From the NCBI GenBank assembly GCA_019400425.1, contig JAFREE010000097.1, positions 27,884 through 91,883 of the forward strand: a DNA stretch of 64,000 nucleotides. Reading direction: 5' to 3'. Below the pieces are notes generated by a model. That model ran no database searches and was not told where the DNA came from. It worked only from the letters and a program-made list of their open reading frames with translations. The position numbers and the translations under genes were made by a program. Below are positions 47,913 to 58,341 of this stretch, one piece after another; the first letter of the stretch is position 1; each line of letters opens with the position of its first letter. The DNA comes from Hymenochaete sp. R1. Taxonomy: Eukaryota > Basidiomycota > Agaricomycetes > Hymenochaetales > Hymenochaetaceae.

Positions 47913-49877
47913 CTACCGTTGCTCAGGTTTGTCAGGTTTCCAGAACCTTTTCAAGTTACAACACAGAATGCCAGTGCTCCCAGGAACCTCAGAGTACGAG
48001 AAGGAGCTGAGAGTCTTGTAGTCTTTCCTTCCAGCGCGCCGAGCAGCTTTCTTTTCTTCGAATGCGGACGTCGACCCGTTTGTGGACGCCTTTTCTTCCA
48101 CCTTGACCACCTTCTCCGCCTTTTCCCTACGAGGAGACAAAGACTCGTCGATCTCGTGCAATGGAGTGAGTGAGAATGGGGTGTAGTGGGGAAGAGTACT
48201 CGGAGTACTTCGTGTAGTTCCAGTCATGTTACTGTCCCGGAAGACACGCTCAGCCTCAGCGAGCGGGGTTGAGCTATGTTTCATTTTGACTTCGTCGTTT
48301 TCTACCAGCAGTTGCGAAACGAAGGCGCGTTCGAAGGGCGACTCTGGGCGAGCCCTACCCGATGCGAGGGCACTCAGTCGCACCTCAGAAGCTCGTTTCT
48401 GCGAGGCGACCCACGCACGGTACTGAGCCGACTCCCGGCGAGCTTTCATGAAGGCGCGAGGATCTGATGAAGCTTCGTCGGCGATTCTGTTCTCCAACTT
48501 GGCCATCGCGAGGCGCACACCACGAGCCCAATCCATCTCGGAAAGACGCGGTTCAGCTTTCTTGTCGTCATTGTCAGGTGCAGTTGGTCTAGGTGGCGAC
48601 TTCTGCTTGCCCCTTTCCTTCAAAGAAATACCCTGAATGGGTGGCAATGTATACCGCTTTTTCTCGTCTGGGATATCGTTGGTGTCTCCAGAAGATGACG
48701 CCCCACTCCGTTCGTTGGCAAATCGGTATGCTCTGGCAATATCGTCCTTCAACGCAGGTCCCCAGACTCGCGAGTGGAAATATTCACGGTTTCGGTCGCG
48801 GATGCTACGGCGTTCGTTCTCTAGACGCGATAGGATCTGAGCGTTATCTTTCCCTTGGCCGCCTGAGCTTGGTTCTTTGACTACTTCGCTTTTAACCTCT
48901 TTCGTCTTTGCCTGTGGCAAAACAGGTTCGAAAACGGGATCGTTTCGGGAAGGTTTTAATCGGGAGGTTTGGTCGACGCGCAATTCGGGTGATACCACGG
49001 GTCCAGGCTCCTGCCTTTTCAGCATAGGAGGTGGTGGAGTTGGTATAGGCTTTGGAGGAAGTTGCTTGTTCGTGGCAGAGGAAAACGCGGCAGAGATATC
49101 GTTCACGATTTCAATATTCGAGTCGACGCTGATGTCGAAGACCCTCGATACGGCTTCTGAGTTTCTCGACTTCGGCTGGGGCTCAGGATGCGCAGGGGTG
49201 TTCCGTCGTGATGCTACTATCGTTCCGGACGATGTGACGGAAGGTGGCGCTTGTTTTTCTCGAGTCTCCGAATTACGCTTCAGTAAAATGCTCTTTGGCG
49301 CGGGTTGCTGCTCTCGCTTGATCAACGGAACGGGCGGCGGGGAATCCACTCCCTTCTTCAATAGACTTTGGAACTTCTTCAATGACTCGTTTCTCATCAA
49401 GGTTGCTCTCGATGTCTTTGGTTGTGGGATTGGCTTCGTGAGAGGGTTGACGTCCTGGGACGACACAGGTGATGGCCGGTACTGCGCGCTTCGTAGATTA
49501 CCCGAGCTCCTCGTCTGCCTCAGGATATCGCTGAACCGTGGCAGAGATTTCTTCCGCTTCGCCGAAGGTTTTGGTGGAACTGCAGGCGGAGTGGGGGCGT
49601 AATGGCGAGTGGCACCCGTCGGAGCGAAACTCGCAGCACTAGCAATAGACGACACGGACGGCGAACGCGACCCGCCGCGGTCCAGCAGGTCAGGCATAAC
49701 GAGTGCGAGCGGTCTGCCGCCAGCGCCTCGAGAGCGAGATCGAGAGCGAGGGCGTGGAATTACCTGAGACTGGTTGCGAGCAGGACTGCGTAATGGCGGC
49801 GTTGGCGGGCGAATGGGTCCCCGTTGGCGGCCGCGCGTGTCCACTTCGATGGCGGGAGGCTGGCCTCTAGTGGCCAT
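47913..49877 (-). CDS. Intrinsically disordered basic protein, unknown function
   Basis: A single uninterrupted frame of 654 codons, unusual in this intron-rich neighbourhood. It starts MATRGQPPAIEVDTRGRQRG. The first 400 residues are Pro/Ser/Arg-rich and disordered, with RSRSRSRGAGG near residue 50 and PPVPPKPSAKRKK-type proline motifs. Residues about 330-500 contain two charged helical stretches (ILSRLENERRSIRDRNREYF and MDWARGVRLAMAKLENRIAD, then RAWVASQKRASEVRLSALAS). The C-terminus is aromatic and basic (TGILCCNLKRFWKPDKPEQR), with a Cys pair that could be lipid-modified; that is speculation. I do not recognise a family. Codon use and length favour a real gene. Confidence 0.75.
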   Translation of the reverse strand: MATRGQPPAIEVDTRGRQRGPIRPPTPPLRSPARNQSQVIPRPRSRSRSRGAGGRPLALVMPDLLDRGGSRSPSVSSIASAASFAPTGATRHYAPTPPAVPPKPSAKRKKSLPRFSDILRQTRSSGNLRSAQYRPSPVSSQDVNPLTKPIPQPKTSRATLMRNESLKKFQSLLKKGVDSPPPVPLIKREQQPAPKSILLKRNSETREKQAPPSVTSSGTIVASRRNTPAHPEPQPKSRNSEAVSRVFDISVDSNIEIVNDISAAFSSATNKQLPPKPIPTPPPPMLKRQEPGPVVSPELRVDQTSRLKPSRNDPVFEPVLPQAKTKEVKSEVVKEPSSGGQGKDNAQILSRLENERRSIRDRNREYFHSRVWGPALKDDIARAYRFANERSGASSSGDTNDIPDEKKRYTLPPIQGISLKERGKQKSPPRPTAPDNDDKKAEPRLSEMDWARGVRLAMAKLENRIADEASSDPRAFMKARRESAQYRAWVASQKRASEVRLSALASGRARPESPFERAFVSQLLVENDEVKMKHSSTPLAEAERVFRDSNMTGTTRSTPSTLPHYTPFSLTPLHEIDESLSPRREKAEKVVKVEEKASTNGSTSAFEEKKAARRAGRKDYKTLSSFSYSEVPGSTGILCCNLKRFWKPDKPEQR

Positions 49878-51007
49878 TTGCCCTGGTCACGGTCGTGGTC
49901 GTCAGCGGAAAAGACGGGGAACTTGAATGTGTGGCGTATCATGCGCGTACTTGTAGCTGCTTTGCCTTTATGCACGGGAGGCACGGATACTGCGGCGTGA
50001 ATGTCATACTTGTACGAAGGGTCACTTTGCCAATCTTAGTCTTTCTAGTAGGAGGATATCCCCAATAAGTAAGGCGGCCGTTTCCCAGTGGGATATATAG
50101 AGCCCCGATGGTAGCTAACCACTCTTTTTTAGCCCCTTCATCCCCTTACATAGCTCGACTAGTCGTCAAGCAGTCGCCACATTCTGTGGCGACACACATG
50201 TATCGATGTCTGCTTTGGGAGAAAGTGCGACTCACCTCCACCAACCTACCTCGAAGGTTCTCATTCGTATCAAGCATTAATCACAAATCAAGCCAATCAA
50301 GATGGAAATAAGACTCTTCCTTGAGAATATTACGGAGAAACATTGTATATGTGTCCTTGATCTGAGTTGAGGCGTGCGACTTCATTACCTCTTCGAGCGA
50401 GCTCTCAAAACGGTTTGTTGGGACCGCCATCCTGTCTGTCGCTTCACGTCATCTAACACTAGTACTGAATCTATCTCTCTGGGCGTAAAATAACACTTCT
50501 GCATCTATGAACATATAGAGCTACGCGAACATTGAAAGGGATCAGTAATACTCGAGACTTCGACATACATACACACATACAATCTCAAGTAGGCTCCTCG
50601 AACTGGATCAAGATTTCCGGTTTTCGTTTTCTCAGATACCTGATCCATGTATCCTTTCTCTCGTCACTATGGCAAGAGAGCTCTGTGCACTTGTCCCGCA
50701 ATACTCATATGATGTCAACACTGTCAACGTCATATCCCAGCAAGCTGAGAGGTTACCTACTTAGTGCTCCGATTCGAGGATTACCAGCACCAGCATGGAC
50801 ACTGTCTTTTCTCCGCCTGGAGTGAGCAGCGCCTAAACTCAATTGCAATAATCATGCCTTCTTGAATGAAATGAAAGGGGCCGAGTATGCGGATGATTCC
50901 ATCAATCATCGTTGTTTCCTCATTGCAACCACAAGGCATACTAAAAGAAAGTTCGTTCGTTCACTCATTCCCCTCCTTCTCCTCAACGCACTCTTTCTCA
51001 TACCACC
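49878..51007. other. Intergenic, divergent promoter region of the disordered-protein and NACHT-WD40 genes
   Basis: 1.1 kb without supported coding sequence; frames here are short and domain-free. The two flanking genes diverge, so both promoters lie here. Confidence 0.4.
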
Positions 51008-54000
51008 ATGAGTACCATTGGAGGCGACCCCGATTCGCATTCTCGGTGAGCCCTGAACACATTCACTGTGATCCAGATATCTGACCTCCTGAAGATTTGT
51101 CCAAGTCAAGAAAATAACCATCGAAGATCTTCATCGACCAACCAAATTTCGCGTCATCCTTCGACATCAAACAGGCGTCGAGGAGATCTTCGAGAGTACT
51201 ACCGAGTCCAACAAAGCAACTCTTGACCTGAATACGTGTGTTCATTTTCTAATCCTGTGTCACTTACTACCAACTAATGTCATTCTTAGGCTTGTGGATC
51301 TGCACTCGCCCCCTACTATCCAGATCTTCCGCCATGACAACTGGTGGTCTCGTTTTTTCGGCATGAGGTGGAAGACGGCCCCAATGACTCTCCAAATCAC
51401 GAGTGATGACACTGAACGCTACGAATTGAAAGATATGGATGGTGAGAACCAGTTCAGCGCTTTTGAGTATCGGTCATGACAGTGCCTGACAGAGTACCAT
51501 ATGCGCATGAAGCTGGAACTTGGCGAAAGGAAATCGGTAAGTGTAGAATCTGTTCGTTATGCAACCATTATTGACTCTTTATTTCGAATAAAATAAGGCT
51601 GCCACCGTGGCAGGCAATCGCCTCAAGCAAGCAATGGAAGCTCTCAATTCCAAAGAGAGCATGATGGATAAAATCAAGACGGGAACGGATAACTTGAGCT
51701 TGTTGATGGAGATTGGATCAGAGCTATCGGAAGTGAGAAAGAAAAATCGGTTACACATATTTATTTCTTGCTGACCCTTTGCGTCTTTCGTGAAGCTGAA
51801 TGACGAAGCCAAGATTGTCGTTTCTATCATACGTTTGGTTTTTGAGGTATGGTGATCTCCTTTACCTGCCACTTCCTACCCCGTCTTATGCATTGTCAGC
51901 ACGTCGAAAACATCCCGGTGGAATACGGACGGTTGCGCGAACTCACTTTGGACCTTGCAAACGAGCTTGAGAAAAGCATCAAAGCTGGAAAGATCTTCAA
52001 GTCTAAGGATGTTCGAAACGCTCTGAACAAACTGATCGAACTGGTTATCAAAGCTGCTCACGAAATCGCAACCTACTTCTCCAGATCCAAGAAGCGTGGG
52101 TAACATATTCACCTATTTCTTCTCGGATCTAACCTTTTCTTTTAAGGACTCGCTTTCAGGATGTTCCTTTCCCCACGAACGACTGAGATGGATGATCTCG
52201 AAAACGACCTTAAGAAGCAAAAGGAAGCGATACGAGATGCTTTCTTCGTTGACATTCGGGATGGTGTCAATGAGCTCCAACGTAATGACGTTGAAATTAT
52301 GGGGCGCGTGAGCAATATGGATGCACGCCAGAATGCCAAGGAGGACCGGGAGCTTCTCCACTCTATCCGCCCGCCAGATGCAAGCCTGTATTCTGGAAAG
52401 CAGGAGTGTTTGGATGGTACGCGACAGAAGGTGCTATCCGAGATCAATAACTGGGCGAAGAATGATAGCTCGAGAACGACGGAACTTTTCTGGCTCTTCG
52501 GCGTTGCGGGTTGCGGGAAAAGCACGATAGCTGCTTCCGTATCACATGCATTTGGGAATGATCTAGCAGGCTCGTACTTTTGCAAACGAGACCAAGAAGA
52601 AAGGAGGAACCCTGTTCGCCTGATTTGGTCCATAGCCTTTCACCTCGCCAAGAAAGTCCCTGTATTCAAGGTAGCTCTCTTGAAAGCACTCGACGAGCCT
52701 GATATTTTCGTCAACAAGGACCTGCACACTCAGTTCGATCGTCTCTTGCGAAAGCCTTTACAGGCCGTGGATCATTCGACCGTAACCTCTTCGGTTATAT
52801 TCGTAGTCGATGCCTTGGACGAATGCGATGATGCCACAGGAGTAGCGAAGCTTTTGGTGGAGCTTATCGATCTTGCACCTTGGCTTTTAATCTTCCTTAC
52901 CAGCCGCAATCTCCAAGATATTCGTCATCCGTTAGAGAAGCTCGGACAGCAAATGATGGAACGAGACCTATTTGAAGACAATGCCATAGACGACATCCGA
53001 GTTTATCTCAATCACCAACTCTCAGACGATGGGCGCCTAGCTGATATCCGACCTTTCGTCGAGAAGGAGAAGATCGAGAGGCTCGTTATCAAATCTCAAG
53101 GCCTCTTCATCTGGATGTATACGGTTATCGAGTTCATTATCAAAGTTGAGCTTGGAAAACTCGTGATGTTGGACGCGGTCCTTGATTCCAAAAACACGGA
53201 CATGGCAGAAGAAGCATTGGATGATATTTACCGCACTGTTCTCACGAATGCAGCTGGAAACACGGATCTTGGACGACAAATCGTTCAATTCATCATTGGA
53301 TTTGTACTCATCACATCGAGCAATGCTCCGCTTACAGTGAAAGCTCTCTTTGCATTCCTTCCTCCTATTTTAAATCTTCTTGAAACAGAATTCCTTACAG
53401 TGTTCAACAAGCTACTTCCAGTACTCACCATGGACAAAGATGGCCTCGCCCGCGTCTACCATATATCCTTCCTTGATTTCTCGTCAAACAAAAATCGCTG
53501 CAAGGATTTCTTCATGGACCTGCTCGAGCTGCATACGGTCATGGCCTTTGGATGCTTCGAAATCATGCAGAATGGAACCCGTAATGCGAAACGTCAGAAG
53601 GTTGTCCCTTCTGGTCTCAAATTCAACATTTGCAAACTCGAGTCGTCGGATGTTCCGAACGGCGAGGTAAAGGACCTCGACAAACGGATTGCAAAACATA
53701 TTTCGCCGGAGCTTCATTATAGCTCACTTTATTGGATAGACCATCTAGAATCAGCGTTTCAGGAAAGTAACGAACCGCTAATGCTGAAAGACCTCCACCA
53801 AATTTTATCCACCACTCGCGCGCTGTTCTGGCTCGAAGTTGTTGCTCTCCTCGGATTCCTCCAATCTACGCGGAGTGGTCTCGTGCGGTTGGCCTCAAAT
53901 CCAAAGGTATGCTGCCTTACTTCATATTGGACCCCGACTGATCATTGGAAAAAGGTATTTGAGGGTGATGCGACTATTTTGGAACTGATTTCCGAACTGA

Positions 54001-56207
54001 GAGTATTCCTGGATCGGTACTCGTTTCCTATTTCCATCAGTACCCCGCATCTGTATAATTCAGCTTTGGCATGGCTACCCGAAAGTTCGAAACTGTGGGA
54101 CGGATGGAGAGACGAATTTCTTCAATCAAAGATTCTTTCTCGATCCATTGACGGTTCGTCACCCTTTCTCCTCGAGATTCGCCCTTCAAATTACGTAAGC
54201 GCTTTTGCCATCTCTCCCGATGGGAAGCATGTTGCTTCTGGATCATATGATGGTGTCATTCGATTCTGGGATTTGCAGACGGGTGCACAAACGGGCGGAG
54301 AGATGAAGACTCTTGAATACAGTGTCAATGCTCTCGCATTCTCGCCTGATGACAGTATTGTTGCGTCGGGTTCTGGGTACGAGCGTATCATTCGTTTATG
54401 GGATGTCAAGACACACCTTCCTCACGGTGATCCCTTGGTAGGTCATACAGAAAATATCTTCGATGTCGCATTTGCTTCTCATGGCCGTCTTTTGGCTTCT
54501 GCATCCGAAGACAACACCATCAGACTCTGGGATATGACGACACGCACCTGCAGTAGGGTGCTCAGAGGTCACTCAGACTGGGTGCAGTCGGTGTCATTTT
54601 CTCCTGACAATAAATGTATTGCATCTGCCTCCGGTGACAAGACGATCCGAATCTGGGATGTTGAGACTGGTGAACAAGTAGGAGAACCCCTCAACGGACA
54701 TGAAGATAGTGTTTTTGCCGTCACATACTCTCCGGATGGTTCTCGCATTGCCTCTGGATCATCAGATGAGACAGTTCGAGTTTGGAACACAGAATCAGGC
54801 CAGCAAGTTGGCGAACCTTTTATCGTCGGCTCTTTTGTCTATTCCGTAGCATTCTCACCAGATGGAAAATACCTCGCATCGGGAAGCGGTGATTCTGTCT
54901 GTCTATGGGACAGTTCGTCGTTCTCATTGGTAGCATGTCACGATTCACACGCAGAACAAATAGCATTCTCTCCCGATGGTACCAGACTCATCACCAGGGA
55001 TAGATTCTCTATCAAAGTGATAGACATTCGTCAAGAGTCGTCTATTCGGCAAGTACACCCTGGACACTCAGAGCCAGTTCGGTGCGTATGGATTTCACCT
55101 GATGATTCCCACATCATGTCCATTTGCGAGGGTGGAATTCTCCAGACATGGGATGCTCGAACTGGTGCACACGTGCAGAAGTTTGAGCTGACCCATCCAA
55201 GCTTAGTCGGTGCTGCTTCTATTTCTCCTGATAGTAAGCGTGTCGCAACTGGAGATCGAATTGGCCATCTACATATTTGGGATGGGGAAACAGGTGGACT
55301 CTTGTTTGGTCCGCTGGAGGGTCATAGTAACGGGATCACCTGTTGTGCTTTCTCAAAGGACGGGGCAAAGTTGGCTACTGGATCGTACGACAAGACGGTG
55401 AGGACTTGGAATACGACGACTGGTATCTGTACAAGCAATCCACTGCAAGGACACACAAGTGGAGTCATCTCAGTCGATTTCTCTCCCAATGGGTCACTCA
55501 TCGCATCTGGATCGGACGATAGTACAATACGATTATGGGATGTCGAAACAGGCAGTGCTATAGGAGATCCTCTAGTCGGGCACAATGATTGGGTTCCCAG
55601 CGTCACCTTTTCTCTAGATGGAAAACTCCTTGTGTCTGGAAGTGATGATGGAACTGTGCAAGTATGGGATGTGCAGACTGGCAAGCCTTCCTTCAAGCCT
55701 CTCAGTGGGCAGAAGGACGCCGTGTTCTCTGTTTCGTTTTCACCTGATGGCAATTCCATTTTCACGGGATCACTTGACGGAACCATTCGGGCTTGGAATC
55801 CTCACGTGGGTGTCTCGATTGGACAGCCGTTGCGTGGTCATACTCGCTGGGTCACTCGCCTGACAGTAGCTCACGATGGATCCCGAATCGTTTCTGGCGG
55901 TCGGGATGGGACCGTCCGCATATGGGATTCTCAGTCATTCTCATGGCAGCCAGAGATGAATTCGTGCGGATGTGAAGTCCTTGGACGCGAACAGATCCCT
56001 GCAAATATTTCTGAAGACGGGTGGGTCAAATCGAAGGAAGGCTCACTGTTGCTATGGGTGCCTGCGCAGTATCGAGAGTTGATGGGGCGCCGAAACTTGC
56101 TTTGTATCTCAACAAAAGGCGAAAACCACCCCATTCGAATCAAGTGGAATTTGCTCTGTCATGGGACAAACTGGACCAGAATTTGGACGCCAACTGGACC
56201 ATCTTGA
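51008..56207 (+). CDS. NACHT-WD40 STAND receptor (HET-E/NWD-like NLR)
   Basis: Eight exons (51008-51045, 51095-51235, 51290-51441, 51493-51536, 51598-51732, 51796-51846, 51900-52099, 52160-56207) join in phase to 1602 residues. Residues about 13-110 look like a C2-type beta domain (FVQVKKITIEDLHRPTKFRV, HSPPTIQIFRHDNWWSRFFG). A helical region (about 125-250) follows. The NACHT NTPase has Walker A GVAGCGKSTIAAS near residue 367 and Walker B SVIFVVDALDECDD near 465. From about residue 930 there are 14 WD40 units, enough for two seven-blade propellers; each ends in RLWD-type signatures. Such proteins are intracellular sensors linked to heterokaryon incompatibility, immunity or cell death in fungi. 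The specific ligand and effector mode are unknown. The last intron could alternatively end at 52146, adding a few residues. Confidence 0.9.
54180..55945 (+). repeat. Fourteen WD40 repeat units within the STAND receptor
   Basis: Blocks of about 126-129 nt repeat the pattern V..VAFSPDG..IASGS.D.TIRLWD.ETG. The best-conserved units are 3-5 and 9-12. Units 6-8 are more diverged (CLWDSSS, KVIDIRQ, QTWDART). No frameshift interrupts the array. Confidence 0.9.
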
Positions 56208-57660
56208 TTGTTTGGTATTGTCTCTTAGATTCATATTTCAATGACTTTTTTACATTACATTTTTCACTTCTTTGAAGTAGCTCCTTTACGGACTGGCTAC
56301 GTTTGAACATTCTTTGACTTTGCAATCGACACTTGTAGATAAATCACGCCATTATTTTGCTGTAGCGCTTTTGAATGCCCCCGCCTATAAATGTATTTTG
56401 GTATTGGTGTTCGAAGAATTGACCCGACATCCAAGATTATATAGTCAACTATCTTGTACGCTACATGATTGCGAACTTCATCCGCCCAACCTTTTCTCAA
56501 ATCAACCAGCCGTCCTCAGAGTCATTGAACAAAGTCAGCCAAAACAATGCAATTCGACTCAATCCTAGTCGATTTCGAGCGACTCTTGGGTGTCATGAGG
56601 ATGGATATAGACGTCACATCGTTACGTCCAGTTCGTTGTTTATGTAGAGAGTGGTCGAAGCTGAGGCGGCGAACGTGTAAGAGTCAAAGTCAGAGTACTC
56701 CTTATCAGTCCAACGAGGAAGGTGGTGGATACAAATTCTATGCCGAGCGACGTATCAGGTGCCAGCTTGGCAAGGATTGCGGGAAGGGGAAAAGCACGAC
56801 AACAAGCGTACCAAAGGATAGTTTAATTTGAATGGAAGGTGAAGGTGCGATCATGTCTAGAAAAAGCTGATTGGACAGAAAGCATGGACAGAAGATTGAG
56901 ATAGCTAGTGACCTCGGCTGTTTCACTGGATTACAATGGTGACAGCAGCAATAGGGAACGCAGGCCATATTCAATGACCGCTTGCGTGATTGAGGGCGTC
57001 TGCACAGTTGAACCAGCTGCCATGATCAACACTAACGAAAAGAAGTGGTGTGAGATGCGACTGCGCGAGAGATAGTATCGAAGATGGCGTCTTACCTTGT
57101 CCTATATTCCAGATCGTGCATCGCGTGACCAAGCCGTTGGTCGCGGAGAGAGGGTGGTTGGCGAGACTATGATGTTTGAAACGAAAAGAATGAAATGGAG
57201 AAGGGCGGGTTCGGGTACTGTTTGCGGCGGTACCATCCATTCTAGCTTGTCCCTGTCACTACCGGAGTTCACTATCGGCAGCTGATGACAGCTTTTGTAG
57301 AGCAACAGTATCCACATACCTGACGAGGGTTTCAAACATGAGCACCGCTCGCCCGAATGGTTGACGTGCTTGCCAGTCGTATCACTTACCTGTGTCAAGG
57401 GTGAGCTCGTCGCCGGCATGCGCAACAGCGCCAGGGTGAGCCACCTCTCGTTTCCGCGTTCGTTGAAGAGCAAGTATGTGAGTTACAAAGTTTGAGGTAG
57501 AGCTGGTTGTGGACACATATGGGTCTGGCTGGCGCTGTCTGGGAACATATACATATAGTTAGAAAGCGTTGACGTTGTTGATGAAATGGAGGTGAGCGCC
57601 GGACCGAAGTGAGCCGGATGATCGACATTTGAGATCCGCCAAAAGTAAGTCAAAGAGTCT
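56208..57660. other. Gene-poor accessory DNA right of the NACHT gene
   Basis: Short frames only. On the minus strand about 57100-57480 a stretch with intron-like punctuation (AVLMFETLVR, YVDTVALQKLSSAADSELR) hints at a decayed gene, but no continuous model can be made. No domain is recognisable. Confidence 0.35.
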
Positions 57661-57772
57661 TACAGCTGTTTCAGAAATCCTTGTCATGACGCGCGTTTGC
57701 GCACTCTTTTTTTCGACCAAAATTACTATATATGGAAGGTCTTGAGTAAGCTTGCCAAAACCGCGGTCGTCG
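57661..57772 (+). repeat. Left terminal inverted repeat (112 bp)
   Basis: Pairs with 58230-58341. Differences are only T/C near position 57724 and A/G near 57748. It contains a run of seven T's and a TATATA core conserved in both arms. Confidence 0.9.
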
Positions 57773-58229
57773 AGCGGTCGTCGAGTGGTCGTCGTTGTTG
57801 TTGTCGTCGCTGGCATCGCTCGCAGCACTCGCAGCAAATACCACTCTTCCTCCTCCACTCACTACGCCCTACCACCATATCAGTGCAAACTTGAAATGCT
57901 GAGGGTCGGTGAAAGTGATGCTTGTTAGTGTAGGTTTCCGTGCGACTCATATTTCAGGTTGAATCAAGACTTCACGTGATTGGTTTGTTTTGTACACGTG
58001 GCGGAAAGAATGAACGTAATCACGTGCTTTTTCCCACAGCGATGTTGTCGTCGTCGCCTGTCGTGGAATATATGGGACCATTATTTCAGTATGCCTGACA
58101 AACTCAGTTCTAGACTCTTTTTTGTGTATCTAATACATTTGTGCAGATGAATTGATGAAAGCTAAGGACTGTTGGCGAGCATGAAGGGTCAAACGACGAC
58201 AGTGGACGACGAGCGACGAGCGACTATGA

Positions 58230-58341
58230 CGACGACCGCGGTTTTGGCAAGCTCACTCAAGACCTTCCATATATAGTAGTTTTGGTCGAAAAAAAGAGTG
58301 CGCAAACGCGCGTCATGACAAGGATTTCTGAAACAGCTGTA
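58230..58341 (-). repeat. Right terminal inverted repeat (112 bp)
   Basis: Reverse complement of 57661-57772 with two substitutions and no indel. It ends outward in CAGCTGTA. Confidence 0.9.

Larger units (their letters stand above)
57661..58341. mobile_element. Non-autonomous inverted-repeat (MITE-like) element
   Basis: Two 112-bp arms, 57661-57772 and 58230-58341, are exact reverse complements except for two substitutions (about 98%). The outer ends read TACAGCTGTTTCAGAAATCC inward and the inner ends CCGCGGTCGTCG. The 457-bp interior codes for nothing visible, has GTC/GTT trinucleotide runs next to both arms and several CACGTG/TCACGTGA sites. Outermost TA dinucleotides could be a TA target duplication, as in Tc1/mariner-type MITEs, but longer flanks do not match clearly. 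The near identity of the arms suggests recent insertion or ongoing homogenisation. Confidence 0.75.

Noticed and set aside
57100..57480. Minus-strand exon chain (AVLMFETLVR, YVDTVALQKL)
   Set aside because: One fragment looks protein-like, but the flanking frame runs into stops and no start can be found; could be a decayed gene, left as uncertain.
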